Positions 8,829 through 18,518 of a stretch of 64,000 nt of DNA are shown here, in pieces. The stretch covers positions 248,001 through 312,000 of the forward strand of contig NZ_CP050695.1 of NCBI RefSeq assembly GCF_012044895.1. Direction: 5' to 3'. The position numbers and the translations under genes are program-made. This DNA comes from Aquisalimonas sp. 2447. GTDB lineage: Bacteria; Pseudomonadota; Gammaproteobacteria; Nitrococcales; Aquisalimonadaceae. Positions within the stretch are counted from its first letter, which is position 1. Each line of letters opens with the position of its first letter. The notes beneath the pieces are model-generated. The model saw nothing but the letters and a program-made list of their open reading frames with translations. It was not told where the DNA came from and searched no databases.

Positions 8829-11006
8829 TTGGCGAACGCGGACCCGCTCCCGGCGGCAGAGCAGCAGACCGGGGCTGACCCAGCCCGCCGGGCGAGCGAG
8901 CTTTGTTCCCTGCTCGAGACCTACCTTGAGCCGGAGCAGGTGCAGACCATCTACCGCGCTTACCAGTTCGGCGCCGCGGCCCACGAAGGGCAGCGGCGAC
9001 TCTCCGGCGAGCCCTACATCACTCACCCGCTGGCGGTGGCCAAAGTCCTCGCCGAAATGCGTCTGGACTACCAGAGCATTGTTGCCGCCATCCTGCACGA
9101 CGTCATTGAAGACACCCCCACCGCCAAGGAAAAGATCAACGAGGATTTCGGCGAGGAAGTTGCGGAACTCGTGGATGGTGTCTCGAAGCTCACCCAGATC
9201 CACTTCGAGAGCAAGGCCGAGGCCCAGGCCGCCAACTTCCGCAAAATGATGATGGCCATGTCCCGGGATATCCGGGTCATCATCATCAAGCTGGCCGACC
9301 GGCTCCACAACATGCGCACCGTCTGGGTGATGCCGCCCCACAAACGCCGCCGCATCGCCCGTGAGACGCTGGATATCTATGCCCCCATCGCCCACCGGCT
9401 GGGCATCAACAACATGCGCATCGAACTGGAGGACCTCTGCTTCGCCGCCATTCATCCCATGCGCTGCCGGGTCATCAAGGCGCAGGTGCGCAAGGTTCGC
9501 CGTAATCAGAAGAAGTTGGTGACCAAGGTCAGTGAGGCCTTCGGCGAGCGTCTCAAGGAGGTGGACGTCAGTGCCGCCCTGGAGTCGCGGGAGAAGCACC
9601 TCTACGGAATTTACCGGAAAATGCGCGGCGAGATCGGTGATCGCAAGGGCTTCCATGCGGTATTCGACGTCTACGGTTTCCGCGTCATTGTCGATTCCGT
9701 GGATGCCTGTTACCGGGTGCTCGGTATCATGCACGGCCTCTACAAGCCGGTGCCGGGTTGCTTCAAGGACTACATCGCCATCCCCAAGAGCAATGGCTAC
9801 CAGTCACTGCACACCACGCTCTGGGGGCCGAAGGGCATTCAGATCGAGGTGCAGATCCGCACCACGGAAATGCACCGGGTGGCGGAGATGGGGGTGGCCG
9901 CCCACTGGATGTACAAGGTGGGCGAGGCGGCGCAGAACACGGCCCAGAGCCGCGCCCGCGAGTGGGTCAAGGACCTGCTCGAGATGCAGCGCAATGCCGG
10001 CAATCCCCTGGAGTTCATCGAGAACGTCAAGATCGATCTCTTCCCCGACGAGGTCTACGTCTTCACTCCCCAGGGCGACATCATGGAAATGCCCCGGGGC
10101 GCCACCCTGGTGGATTTCGCCTACGCGGTGCACTCCGACATCGGCGACACCTGCCTCGCAGCCAAGGTGGACAAGCGCCTGGTGCCCCTGCGCACGCAAC
10201 TCGAAACCGGCCAGACCGTCGACATCATCACTGCCCCGGGCGCTCGCCCCAATCCCGCATGGCTTGATTTCGTGGTCACCGCCAAGGCTCGCTCCGCCAT
10301 TCGCCATTCGCTGAAGAGTCTGCGGGAAGAGGAAGCCGCCAGCCTCGGTCGGCGGTTGCTGGATCAGGCGCTGGAGAGTCTCTCCCTGTCGCTGGAAGAC
10401 CTGCCGCCGGAGCAGGTCCAGCGCGGGCTGGAAGCCCAGGGGTTCGAGACCATGGACGGACTGCTGGAGAATATTGGCCTCGGGCGCCGCATGCCCTGGC
10501 TGGCGGCGCGTCACCTGGCCGGGCTGTCCGAGGACCTGGTGGAGTCCGAGGAGGGTGGGCGCCAGCGCCTGACCATCCGCGGCACCGAGGGGGCGGTAGT
10601 CACCTTCGCCCGCTGCTGTAACCCCATTCCCGGGGATCCCATCATCGGCTTCGCCAGCTCCGGGCGCGGCATGGTGGTGCACCTGCAGGACTGCAAGAAC
10701 CTGCAGGAGTACCGCAAGCACCCGGAGAAGTGGCTGGATGTGCAGTGGGAGCCGGAGATCAGTCGCGAGTTCTCGGTGCCGGTCCGCGTCGACGTGGTCA
10801 ACGAGCGCGGCGTGCTCGCAGGAGTCGCTGCCACCATTTCGGAGAGCGAGGGCAACATCCTCAACGTTTCGGTGGACGACCGTGAGGGTATGATTGCCAC
10901 CATCAACTTCAGCATCGCCGTCAGGGGACGACGGCACCTGGCGCGGATCATGCGCCGACTGCGCGTACTCAACAGCGTGCTGCGGATCACCCGCGTCAAG
11001 GGATAA
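8829..11006 (+). CDS. spoT: Bifunctional (p)ppGpp synthetase/hydrolase
   Basis: This 725-residue RelA/SpoT homologue makes and degrades the stringent-response alarmones. The HD hydrolase domain has ITHPLAV near 64-70 and LHDVIED with His90-Asp91. The synthetase domain is marked by VYGFRVIVDS and GCFKDYIAIPKSNGYQSLHTT. The TGS domain runs VYVFTPQGDIMEMPRGATLVDFAYAVH, and a C-terminal ACT domain (VDVVNERGVLAGVAATISE) senses starvation signals. The hydrolase motif is intact, so it is SpoT-like rather than RelA. Translation appears to start at TTG (8829), 8 bases after rpoZ. Alternative GTG or ATG starts would remove conserved N-terminal sequence. Confidence 0.96.
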   Translation: MANADPLPAAEQQTGADPARRASELCSLLETYLEPEQVQTIYRAYQFGAAAHEGQRRLSGEPYITHPLAVAKVLAEMRLDYQSIVAAILHDVIEDTPTAKEKINEDFGEEVAELVDGVSKLTQIHFESKAEAQAANFRKMMMAMSRDIRVIIIKLADRLHNMRTVWVMPPHKRRRIARETLDIYAPIAHRLGINNMRIELEDLCFAAIHPMRCRVIKAQVRKVRRNQKKLVTKVSEAFGERLKEVDVSAALESREKHLYGIYRKMRGEIGDRKGFHAVFDVYGFRVIVDSVDACYRVLGIMHGLYKPVPGCFKDYIAIPKSNGYQSLHTTLWGPKGIQIEVQIRTTEMHRVAEMGVAAHWMYKVGEAAQNTAQSRAREWVKDLLEMQRNAGNPLEFIENVKIDLFPDEVYVFTPQGDIMEMPRGATLVDFAYAVHSDIGDTCLAAKVDKRLVPLRTQLETGQTVDIITAPGARPNPAWLDFVVTAKARSAIRHSLKSLREEEAASLGRRLLDQALESLSLSLEDLPPEQVQRGLEAQGFETMDGLLENIGLGRRMPWLAARHLAGLSEDLVESEEGGRQRLTIRGTEGAVVTFARCCNPIPGDPIIGFASSGRGMVVHLQDCKNLQEYRKHPEKWLDVQWEPEISREFSVPVRVDVVNERGVLAGVAATISESEGNILNVSVDDREGMIATINFSIAVRGRRHLARIMRRLRVLNSVLRITRVKG

Positions 11007-11025
11007 CCGGGTCAATCAGGGAGTG

Positions 11026-12720
11026 ATGAACGTGCCTCAATGGCTCAAGCGCAAGGACGTGCTGTGGACATGCGGCCTGGCCGCACTGCTTGCCAGCTAC
11101 CTCGTCTTCGGCGATGCCGCCGATTCCTGTCAGCCCGATCCGCAGACCGTGGCCGCCGTGGCCGGCCAGGGCAGCGATGCCATTGCGGAGGGTGAGCGGG
11201 TCACCGTGGAAGGCAGCGTGACCGGTGTGTTCCTCGGCGTTGACGCGCTGAACGGCTTCTTCCTGCAGAGCACCCGTGGCACCGACGGCCCGGCAGCCGT
11301 GTTCGTCTACGCCCCGGGGCTCGACGGTGCTGCGCGGGAGCGAGTGCGGCCCGGTGCGCGTCTGCAGGTCACCGGTATCACCGACCGGTTTCACGGACGC
11401 CCCCAGATCGGCTACCTGGATGGAGTACACCGTTGCGGACCGCGACGGAGTGTGGAGCCGGTCCCCCTGGAACTGCCCCTGGCCGAGGCGGATCGGGAGG
11501 CCATGGAGGGTCTGCTGGTGCACTACCCCGAGAAGCTGGTCGTCACCGGCAACCACCAGCTCGGCCGTTTCGGCACGCTCAAGCTTGCCCCCGAGCGGCT
11601 GTTTCGCACGCGCAGCGGCGATGACGTTGAGCCAGTGATCCTGCTGGACGACGGCAGCTACCGAACCGACCCGGACCCTGTGCCCTACCTCGATTCTGAT
11701 TCCGGAACCCGCCGTGCGGGTGACCGGGTCGAGCCCGTCACCGGCATCGTTACCTATGCCTTCGACGATTGGCGTCTGCACCCCGTGGAAACACCGGAGT
11801 TCCGGGCCGACAACCCGCGGCCGGAAGGCCCGGCGGACGTGGGCGGTGACCGACGCGCTGCTGCTTTCAATGTGGAAAACTATTTCCTGACCCTGGGCCA
11901 GCGTGGCGCCTCCAGTGAGGCTGAACTGGAGCGCCAGCGTCGGCGCCTGCTGGCCGCACTGGAAGCCCTGCAAGCGGATCTTATCGGGCTGGTGGAAGTG
12001 GAGAATGACCCCGAGGCGCTGCGCGATCTGGTGCAGCGCGCCAGTGATGCAGTGCCCGGTCCAGCGTACCGGGAGCTGTCCACGGGTGAGGCCGGTGGCG
12101 ACGCCATCAAGGTCAGCCTTGCCTACCGCCCCGAGCGGCTGCAACTGGTGGCCGGGCCGTTTCGTGATGACCGCCCCGTGCATCATCGCCCACCGCAGGC
12201 CGCCGTGTTCCGTCCCCCTGACGGCGAGCCGTTCCTGGCTGCCGTGGTGCATTTCAAGAGCAAGATCCGTTGTCCGGACAGTGGTGACGTGGACCGCGGC
12301 CAGGGCTGCTGGAACGAACGGCGTACCGCGCAGGCGCGGGCGCTGCGGGAATTCGTCAGCGAGACGGCCACCGAGCACGGTGTCGAGGACATCGTGCTGC
12401 TGGGGGATTTCAACAGCTACGCCGGCGAAGCCCCGATCCAGTTGTTTGAGCAGAGCGGGTTCCGCAATCTGGTGGCCCGCGACCTGCCGGCCGAGCGGCA
12501 ATACAGCTACGTCTTTCGCGGCGCCTCCGGGACGCTGGACTACGTTTTGGCGAACCCGTCCATGGCGCAGCGGGTCGCCGGGACCGAGGTCTGGCACATC
12601 AATGCCGATGAGCCTCCGGTGTTCGACTACCAGGGGCGGCTTGCGGACTCGCCGCAAGTGGACGGCACACCGTATCGGTCTTCGGATCACGATCCCGTGC
12701 TGATCGGGATCGGCGACTAG
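11026..12720 (+). CDS. Secreted endonuclease/exonuclease/phosphatase-fold nuclease (ExeM/NucH-like)
   Basis: This protein of 564 residues starts at the ATG at 11026 after AGGGAG. An N-terminal hydrophobic segment (VLWTCGLAALLASYLVF) is a signal peptide or anchor. Residues about 40-260 form an OB-fold-like region (VTVEGSVTGVFLGVDALNGFFLQ). Residues about 270-564 form an EEP nuclease domain: AAFNVENYF, LIGLVEVEND, VVHFKSK, ILLGDFNSY and SSDHDPVLIGI include the metal-binding Glu, Asp-Phe-Asn and catalytic Asp-His. Relatives are extracellular DNases used in biofilm release or phosphate scavenging. It sits between spoT and ridA, breaking a usually conserved run. Confidence 0.9.
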   Translation: MNVPQWLKRKDVLWTCGLAALLASYLVFGDAADSCQPDPQTVAAVAGQGSDAIAEGERVTVEGSVTGVFLGVDALNGFFLQSTRGTDGPAAVFVYAPGLDGAARERVRPGARLQVTGITDRFHGRPQIGYLDGVHRCGPRRSVEPVPLELPLAEADREAMEGLLVHYPEKLVVTGNHQLGRFGTLKLAPERLFRTRSGDDVEPVILLDDGSYRTDPDPVPYLDSDSGTRRAGDRVEPVTGIVTYAFDDWRLHPVETPEFRADNPRPEGPADVGGDRRAAAFNVENYFLTLGQRGASSEAELERQRRRLLAALEALQADLIGLVEVENDPEALRDLVQRASDAVPGPAYRELSTGEAGGDAIKVSLAYRPERLQLVAGPFRDDRPVHHRPPQAAVFRPPDGEPFLAAVVHFKSKIRCPDSGDVDRGQGCWNERRTAQARALREFVSETATEHGVEDIVLLGDFNSYAGEAPIQLFEQSGFRNLVARDLPAERQYSYVFRGASGTLDYVLANPSMAQRVAGTEVWHINADEPPVFDYQGRLADSPQVDGTPYRSSDHDPVLIGIGD

Positions 12721-12882
12721 TGTGTACACCAGGTTCGTGATCACCACAGCGGGTGCAGCTTTCTGATACCTTGGCCGGGTGCCGTTGGTGCGGCACCGGA
12801 AGCGCGGAGGCGCGCGGGATTCAGTCGCGTCTCCCTGGCTTTCCACTCCGTCTTTATTTCGACGCAGGAGAGGACTCAAATC

Positions 12883-13272
12883 ATGACGCGGGAAGTGATC
12901 CACACGGATCGGGCGCCTTCAGCCATCGGCCCCTATTCCCAGGCCGTTCGGGTCGGTGACACGGTCTATCTCTCGGGGCAGATTCCGCTGGAGCCCGAGA
13001 GCATGGATCTGGTGCGCGGCGACATCCGTGCCCAGGTCGAGCAGGTGTTCAATAATCTGCGCGCAGTCTGTGAAGCCGCCGATGCCGGGCTCGCGGATAT
13101 CGTCAAGCTCAACATCTATCTCACGGATCTCGGCAACTTCGGTCTGGTCAACGAGATGATGGAGGAGCACTTCGACGAGCCCTATCCGGCCCGCGCTGCC
13201 CTTGGCGTCGCCAGCCTGCCCAAGGGCGCAGGCGTGGAAATGGATGCCGTGCTGGTGCGCAGCAAGGGCTGA
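12883..13272 (+). CDS. ridA: RidA family enamine/imine deaminase
   Basis: This 129-residue protein hydrolyses reactive 2-aminoacrylate and other enamines made by PLP enzymes. Typical signatures are [14 protein letters not shown] at the N-terminus, YLSGQIPL, and [22 protein letters not shown], which contains the catalytic Arg and the substrate-binding Glu. An AGGAGAGG Shine-Dalgarno precedes the ATG. It stands 5 bases before recG, in the usual order downstream of spoT. The 162 bases upstream show no clear terminator or promoter. Confidence 0.95.
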   Translation: MTREVIHTDRAPSAIGPYSQAVRVGDTVYLSGQIPLEPESMDLVRGDIRAQVEQVFNNLRAVCEAADAGLADIVKLNIYLTDLGNFGLVNEMMEEHFDEPYPARAALGVASLPKGAGVEMDAVLVRSKG

Positions 13273-13277
13273 CGGCC

Positions 13278-15368
13278 ATGGCCGCCGACAGGGATGTCAG
13301 CGCCCTCGCGCAGCCGGTCACCGCGCTGCGCGGCGTGGGCGCCCGTCAGGCGGAGCGGCTGACGAACCTGGGCATCCACTCGGTGCAGGACCTGCTGCTG
13401 CATCTGCCACTGCGCTACGAGGACCGTACCCGTGTGCGCCGGATCGGTGAACTCCGCCCGGGGGAGCAGGCGCTGACCAGCGGTACCGTGGAACTCACGG
13501 AGGTTGCCACGGGGCGGCGTTCGCGCCTGCTGTGTAGGCTGACCGATGGCACCGGGGGGCTTACCCTGGTGTTTTTCCACTTCCACCCATCGCAGCAGAA
13601 GCGGCTGGCGCGGGGCACCCGCGTGCGCTGTTTCGGCGAGGTGCGGGAAGGCCCCGCGGGGCTGCAGATCATTCACCCGGAGCTGGAGATCGGTGTCGAC
13701 GACGACGGTCAGGGTGATGGACTGCTGCCGGTCTACCCCACGACCCAGGGGCTCAACCAGAGTTCGCTGCGCCGTCTCACCGACCAGGCCCTGGCCTGGC
13801 TCGCCCAGGCACCGCCGCCGGAGCTGCTGCCCGAGTCCCTGCGCCGGCAATGGCAACTGCCAGGACTGATCGAATCCGTTACCACCTTGCACCGGCCGTC
13901 GTCCGGGATCTCTCTGGGGGCCCTCGAGGCGCCGGATCATCCCGCCCGCAGGCGGCTGATCATCGAGGAGCTCCTGGCTCATCACCTCACGCTGCGGTTG
14001 CAGCGCCATACCCTGCGAGAACAGGCAGCGGCGCCGGTGCTCCGTGGCAACGGTCGACTGACTGCGGCGTTCACCGACGGCCTGCCCTTCACGTTGACGG
14101 CGGCCCAGGCGCGCGTCGACCGGGAAACGGCGGCGGACATGGCCAGTCGCGCACCCATGCTGCGGCTGGTCCAGGGGGATGTCGGCTCCGGCAAGACGGT
14201 GGTCGCCGCGCTGGCGGCGTTGCGCTGCGTGGAGAGCGGCATGCAGACGGCCATCATGGCACCCACCGAGTTGCTCGCAGAGCAGCACTACCGCAATTTC
14301 CGCGACTGGCTTGAGCCACTGGGAGTGGCCGTGACCTGGCTGTCCGGCCGCATGGCCGCGGGCGAACGGCGACGGGCCCTGGAGGCCCTGGCCGGCGGTG
14401 ACACCCAGGTGGCAGTGGGCACGCATGCCCTGTTCCAGGACGAGGTGGAATTCCGGCGACTGGGCCTGGTGGTAGTGGACGAGCAGCACCGTTTCGGGGT
14501 CCACCAGCGCCTGGCGCTGCGGGAGAAGGGCCACTCCGAGCGGGCGCAGCCCCACCAGCTGATCATGACCGCCACGCCCATCCCCCGGACTCTGGCCATG
14601 ACTGCCTACGCCGATCTGGATGTCTCGGTTATCGATGAACTGCCCCCGGGGCGCAGTCCGGTGACCACTGTCGCAGTGCCCGACAGTCGGCGCAACGAGG
14701 TGATGACCAGTGTCGCCAAGGCCTGCGGCGAAGGCCGGCAGGCCTACTGGGTCTGTACCCTGATCGAGGAGTCCGATGCCCTGCAGGCGCAGGCGGCCGC
14801 CGATACCGCGGAGGAGCTGCAGGCGGCCCTGCCGGAACTGCGCATCGGTCTGGTGCACGGGCGCCTGCGGGCGGCGGACAAGGACGCGGCCATGAAGGCG
14901 TTCGCTGCGGGTGAGGTGGACGTGCTGGTGGCCACCACCGTCATCGAGGTGGGTGTGGACGTGCCCAATGCCAGCCTCATGGTCATCGAGAACCCGGAGC
15001 GCCTGGGGCTGGCCCAGCTCCATCAGTTGCGTGGCCGAGTCGGTCGCGGCGCGGCGGCGAGCAGCTGCGTGCTGCTCTATCATGCGCCGCTCAGCGACAC
15101 GGCCCGCGCCCGGCTGGCGGTGCTGCGTGAGTCCGGTGATGGTTTCGAGATCGCCCGCCGGGATCTGGAGATCCGCGGTCCCGGCGAGCTGCTGGGCACG
15201 CGGCAGACCGGCGCCTGGCAGCTCAAGGTGGCCGATCTGGTCCGCGACAGCGAGCTGATCGCCCCGGTACAGCAGGCCGCCGACCGCATGCTGTGGGAGG
15301 CACCCGCCGATGCCCATGCGCTGATCCACCGGTGGGTGGGCGAAGCCGCCCGCTACGGGCGGGTCTGA
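13278..15368 (+). CDS. recG: ATP-dependent DNA helicase RecG
   Basis: This 696-residue helicase regresses stalled replication forks and branch-migrates Holliday junctions. The N-terminal wedge/OB region contains GVGARQAERLTNLGI and LPLRYEDRTRV. The motor has Walker A LVQGDVGSGKTVVAALAAL (about residue 294), the motif II variant VVVDEQHRFGV, MTATPIPRTLAMT, and VATTVIEVGVDVPNASLMV and HQLRGRVGRG in the second lobe. The length matches the family. It overlaps nothing and is followed by ubiC. Confidence 0.98.
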   Translation: MAADRDVSALAQPVTALRGVGARQAERLTNLGIHSVQDLLLHLPLRYEDRTRVRRIGELRPGEQALTSGTVELTEVATGRRSRLLCRLTDGTGGLTLVFFHFHPSQQKRLARGTRVRCFGEVREGPAGLQIIHPELEIGVDDDGQGDGLLPVYPTTQGLNQSSLRRLTDQALAWLAQAPPPELLPESLRRQWQLPGLIESVTTLHRPSSGISLGALEAPDHPARRRLIIEELLAHHLTLRLQRHTLREQAAAPVLRGNGRLTAAFTDGLPFTLTAAQARVDRETAADMASRAPMLRLVQGDVGSGKTVVAALAALRCVESGMQTAIMAPTELLAEQHYRNFRDWLEPLGVAVTWLSGRMAAGERRRALEALAGGDTQVAVGTHALFQDEVEFRRLGLVVVDEQHRFGVHQRLALREKGHSERAQPHQLIMTATPIPRTLAMTAYADLDVSVIDELPPGRSPVTTVAVPDSRRNEVMTSVAKACGEGRQAYWVCTLIEESDALQAQAAADTAEELQAALPELRIGLVHGRLRAADKDAAMKAFAAGEVDVLVATTVIEVGVDVPNASLMVIENPERLGLAQLHQLRGRVGRGAAASSCVLLYHAPLSDTARARLAVLRESGDGFEIARRDLEIRGPGELLGTRQTGAWQLKVADLVRDSELIAPVQQAADRMLWEAPADAHALIHRWVGEAARYGRV

Positions 15369-15398
15369 AAGGGCCCGGGATGCAAGGGCCGCGGGTGC

Positions 15399-16034
15399 AT
15401 GCGATACTGCCCGCCCGTTTCGTACCAGGGGGCAGAGGCGTTGAATCCCGCGGCACAATGGCGTGTTCGTGATGGCCGGCCGGGCAGCGCCGTGCCGCAT
15501 CCCTACCGCGACTGGGTGGTGGATACCGGCTCCCTCACGGCCCGGCTGCGCACGCGATGCCCGGGCGCCTTCCGGGTGCGGCTGATCGGGCAGACGTGGG
15601 CGCGGCCCGCCCTGGAGGAGGCATGGCGCCTGGAGATCCCGCGCCGCCGACTGGCTTGGGTTCGGGAGGTCGCTCTGTGCTGCGCCGATCAGCCCCTGAT
15701 TCTGGCGCGCACCGTGATTCCCGGGGCATCGCTGGGTGGCGGTAACGAAGCACTGCGCCACCTGGGTACGCGGCCGCTGGGGGAGCTGCTGTTCCGCGGC
15801 GCGGGCAGCCGGCGTGAACCCATGGAGGCGGCACGCCTGCGGCGCGGTGACTGGCTCGCCCGGCGCCTGGGGCCGACTGCGGGTGCCTCGCTGCAGGGGT
15901 GCTGGGCCCGGAGGGTGGTGCACTACATGCACGGCTCCCCCCTGCTGGTCGCCGAGGTCTTTCTGCCGCCATTGTTCGCCGCGCAGGGCGTCGAGCCCGA
16001 CAACGCATCGATCCGGAAGAGGGCAAGCGCATGA
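15399..16034 (+). CDS. ubiC: Chorismate lyase
   Basis: This protein of up to 211 residues converts chorismate to 4-hydroxybenzoate and pyruvate, the first committed step of ubiquinone synthesis. UbiC-like features are the [15 protein letters not shown] stretch, [16 protein letters not shown], and the C-terminal [22 protein letters not shown]. The start is uncertain: ATG 15399, or TTG 15441 (LNPAAQ) after a GGGGGCAGAGG-like site; the family N-terminus does not decide between them. The stop overlaps the ubiA start (ATGA at 16031-16034), so the two are coupled. Confidence 0.9.
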   Translation: MRYCPPVSYQGAEALNPAAQWRVRDGRPGSAVPHPYRDWVVDTGSLTARLRTRCPGAFRVRLIGQTWARPALEEAWRLEIPRRRLAWVREVALCCADQPLILARTVIPGASLGGGNEALRHLGTRPLGELLFRGAGSRREPMEAARLRRGDWLARRLGPTAGASLQGCWARRVVHYMHGSPLLVAEVFLPPLFAAQGVEPDNASIRKRASA

Positions 16035-16909
16035 ACACCGCTTTTGTCGCAGATCGCCTGTTGCAGTACGCCAGGCTGGCGCGGCTGGACCGCCCCATCG
16101 GCAATTTCCTGCTGCTCTGGCCGATGCTCTGGGCGCTGTGGCTGGCGGCCGAGGGATTCCCGGATCCGAAGGTGTTCACCGTGTTCGTCCTCGGCGTGCT
16201 GGTGATGCGTGCGGCAGGCTGTGTCATCAATGACTTCGCCGACCGCAACGTGGACGGCCACGTCAAGCGCACCACCCATCGACCCATGGCCCAGGGCAAA
16301 GTCAGTGAGCGCGAGGCCCTGATCCTGTTCGCGGTGCTGTGCCTTGTGGCCTTCGGGCTGGTGCTCTTGATGAATACCCTGACCATCCTGCTGTCCCTGG
16401 TGGCGGTGGCGCTGGCCGCCACCTACCCGTTCGCCAAGCGCTACACCCATCTGCCCCAGGTGCATCTGGGGGCGGCCTTCGGCTGGGCGGTGCCCATGGC
16501 CTTTGCCGCCCAGACCGGCACGGTGCCGGACCTCGCCTGGCTGGTGTTCATTGCCGCCGTGGTGTGGGCCACGGTCTACGATACCCAGTACGCCATGGTG
16601 GATCGGGACGACGATCTCAGGATCGGCGTCAAGTCTACTGCCATTCTGTTCGGCGACAATGACCGGCTTATCATTGGCCTGCTGCAGGGCCTGATGACAC
16701 TGACCCTGCTTTTCATCGGACTGCAGGCTGAACTCGGTCTGGCCTACTACGCGGGCGTGTTCCTGGCGACCCTGCTGTTCGTCTACCAGCAGCGGCTGAT
16801 CCGGGATCGCAGCCGGGAGGGCTGCTTCCAGGCGTTCCTCAACAACAACGTGTACGGTGGCGTGGTGTTCGTCGGCATCCTGCTGAGTTACGGCTGGTCC
16901 GCGTTGTAA
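16031..16909 (+). CDS. ubiA: 4-hydroxybenzoate octaprenyltransferase
   Basis: This 292-residue integral membrane prenyltransferase attaches the polyprenyl tail to 4-hydroxybenzoate in ubiquinone synthesis. Both aspartate-rich Mg-diphosphate motifs are present: [15 protein letters not shown] near 73-87 and [13 protein letters not shown] near 182-195. The N-terminal [19 protein letters not shown] and about eight hydrophobic segments fit UbiA. The ATG at 16031 is fixed by the 4-base overlap with ubiC; longer frames upstream are overlap with ubiC. Confidence 0.97.
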   Translation: MNTAFVADRLLQYARLARLDRPIGNFLLLWPMLWALWLAAEGFPDPKVFTVFVLGVLVMRAAGCVINDFADRNVDGHVKRTTHRPMAQGKVSEREALILFAVLCLVAFGLVLLMNTLTILLSLVAVALAATYPFAKRYTHLPQVHLGAAFGWAVPMAFAAQTGTVPDLAWLVFIAAVVWATVYDTQYAMVDRDDDLRIGVKSTAILFGDNDRLIIGLLQGLMTLTLLFIGLQAELGLAYYAGVFLATLLFVYQQRLIRDRSREGCFQAFLNNNVYGGVVFVGILLSYGWSAL

Positions 16910-16941
16910 CCCTGCACCACCTCCGGCAAAGGCGTAGCGCC

Positions 16942-18366
16942 ATGGATTTCTGGTACAGCGTTGCCGCACTCATCGCCCCGCTATTCGCGATCATCGCCTC
17001 CGGCCATGCCGTCCTGACCAAGCGTGATTCGCGCAGCGCCCTCATGTGGGTGGCGTTGCTGTTCCTGGTGCCCCTGATCGGTGCCGTTCTCTATCTGCTG
17101 TTCGGCGTCAACCGGATCAACCGTCGGGCCGAGGCCATGCGGCGCGAGACGGTGGACGAGTTCCAGCGCGACCACGAGTGCGATCTGGGTGTGCTGAGCG
17201 CCAGGCTGGGCCCCGACGCGCGCTACCTGGAGGCACTGGCCAGGGCAAGCAACCGGGTGGTGCCGCGGCCGCTGGTGCAGGGCAACGAAGTTCAGCCGCT
17301 GGTGGACGGTGACGAGGTCTATCCGGCCATGATCGCCGCCATTGAGGCCGCCGAGCGCACGGTCACTCTGGCCACCTACATTTTCGGCAACGACCATATC
17401 GGCCACGAGTTCGCCGACGCGCTCGAGCGTGCCGGTGAGCGTGGCGTGGAAGTCCGGGTGCTGATCGACAATGCCGGCGAGCGCTACACCTGGCCCTCCA
17501 TGGTGGGTGAACTCCAGCGAAGGGGCGTTCCGGTGGCGCGGTTCTTCCCGGGTATGCCCGCGCGGCTGGTGGGGATCAACCTGCGCAATCACCGCAAACT
17601 GCTGGTGGTGGACGGCGAGGTCGGCTTCACCGGCGGCATCAATATCCGCCGCCACCACATGCGCAATGCGGGCCGGCGGACCACCCGCGACGTCCAGTTC
17701 CGGCTGCGGGGGCCGGTGGTGCGCCACCTCCAGGAGGTGTTCTACGAGGACTGGCTGTTTGCCACCGGCGAGCGGCTTCAGGGACCCGAGTGGTTCCCGT
17801 CCCTGAGCCCCGCCGGGAGCGTCGTGGCCCGCGGCATCCCCGACGGCCCGGACCACCACTTCATGTCCCATCAGATGGTCTTCCATGCGGCGGTGACCAC
17901 CGCCCGGGACTCCGTGCGCATCGTCACGCCCTACTTTCTCCCCGAGGCAACCCTGGTGGCGGCGCTCAACACCGCTTCCATCCGGGGGGTGCAGGTGGAC
18001 ATCGTGCTCCCGGAGGCGTCCAACCTGCCCTTCGTCCACTGGGCGATGATGGGCCACATCCGCCAGGTGCTCACCTACGACTGCCGCGTCTGGCTGTCAC
18101 CACGCCCGTTCGATCACTCCAAGCTGCTGGTGGTGGACGATGCCTGGTCGTGCTTCGGTTCCTCGAACTGGGATCCGCGCAGCCTGCGTCTGAACTTCGA
18201 GTTCAATGTTGAGTGTTTTGACCGCGGACTGGCACGGGATCTTGCTGGTCGCATCGATGCCCGCATCGCTGCGGCCCGGCGTCTCACCCTGGAGGACGTG
18301 GAGACCCGCCCGTTGCCCCTGAAGCTGCGGGACGGCGTCGCCCGCCTGGCCATGCCCTACCTGTGA
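16942..18366 (+). CDS. cls: Cardiolipin synthase (phospholipase D family)
   Basis: This 474-residue membrane enzyme condenses phosphatidylglycerol into cardiolipin. Two N-terminal membrane helices (FWYSVAALIAPLFAIIASG and ALLFLVPLIGAVLYLLFG) precede the domain with two HKD motifs: HRKLLVVDGEVGFTGGIN near 217 and HSKLLVVDDAWSCFGSSN near 392. This is the ClsA layout. It follows ubiA by 32 bases and may be co-transcribed. It ends about 150 bases before nasR, and the spacer carries the nitrogen-control sites. Confidence 0.94.
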   Translation: MDFWYSVAALIAPLFAIIASGHAVLTKRDSRSALMWVALLFLVPLIGAVLYLLFGVNRINRRAEAMRRETVDEFQRDHECDLGVLSARLGPDARYLEALARASNRVVPRPLVQGNEVQPLVDGDEVYPAMIAAIEAAERTVTLATYIFGNDHIGHEFADALERAGERGVEVRVLIDNAGERYTWPSMVGELQRRGVPVARFFPGMPARLVGINLRNHRKLLVVDGEVGFTGGINIRRHHMRNAGRRTTRDVQFRLRGPVVRHLQEVFYEDWLFATGERLQGPEWFPSLSPAGSVVARGIPDGPDHHFMSHQMVFHAAVTTARDSVRIVTPYFLPEATLVAALNTASIRGVQVDIVLPEASNLPFVHWAMMGHIRQVLTYDCRVWLSPRPFDHSKLLVVDDAWSCFGSSNWDPRSLRLNFEFNVECFDRGLARDLAGRIDARIAAARRLTLEDVETRPLPLKLRDGVARLAMPYL

Positions 18367-18378
18367 CGGCGATGTGCG

Positions 18379-18462
18379 CGCACCGTTATGGTGCTTGGCT
18401 CGTTGTCCCGGCGCTCTAACTCATTGAATTCTGGTGTTCGCCCACCTGGCCCGGTTCTTGAT
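18379..18462 (+). promoter_or_regulatory. Candidate NtrC site and sigma-54 promoter for nasR
   Basis: CGCACC-N5-GGTGCT at 18379-18395 differs at the outer base of each half from the NtrC consensus TGCACY-N5-GGTGCA. Fifty bases further on, TGGCCCGGTTCTTGAT (18447-18462) fits the -24/-12 pattern TGGCAC-N5-TTGCA with two main departures. No terminator or hexaloop hairpins follow, so nasR itself does not appear to be attenuated. The site pair is read by eye and needs experimental support. Confidence 0.55.
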
Positions 18463-18518
18463 GGTCGGATAGGAAACGTGGGCATATCGCTCGAAGCATT
18501 TCCGGAGTTGGGGCTCTT

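Noticed and set aside
13182-15932. Long antisense open frame over recG
   Set aside because: It is a high-GC shadow of recG; composition is His/Gln/Arg-rich with no domain, while recG has all helicase motifs.
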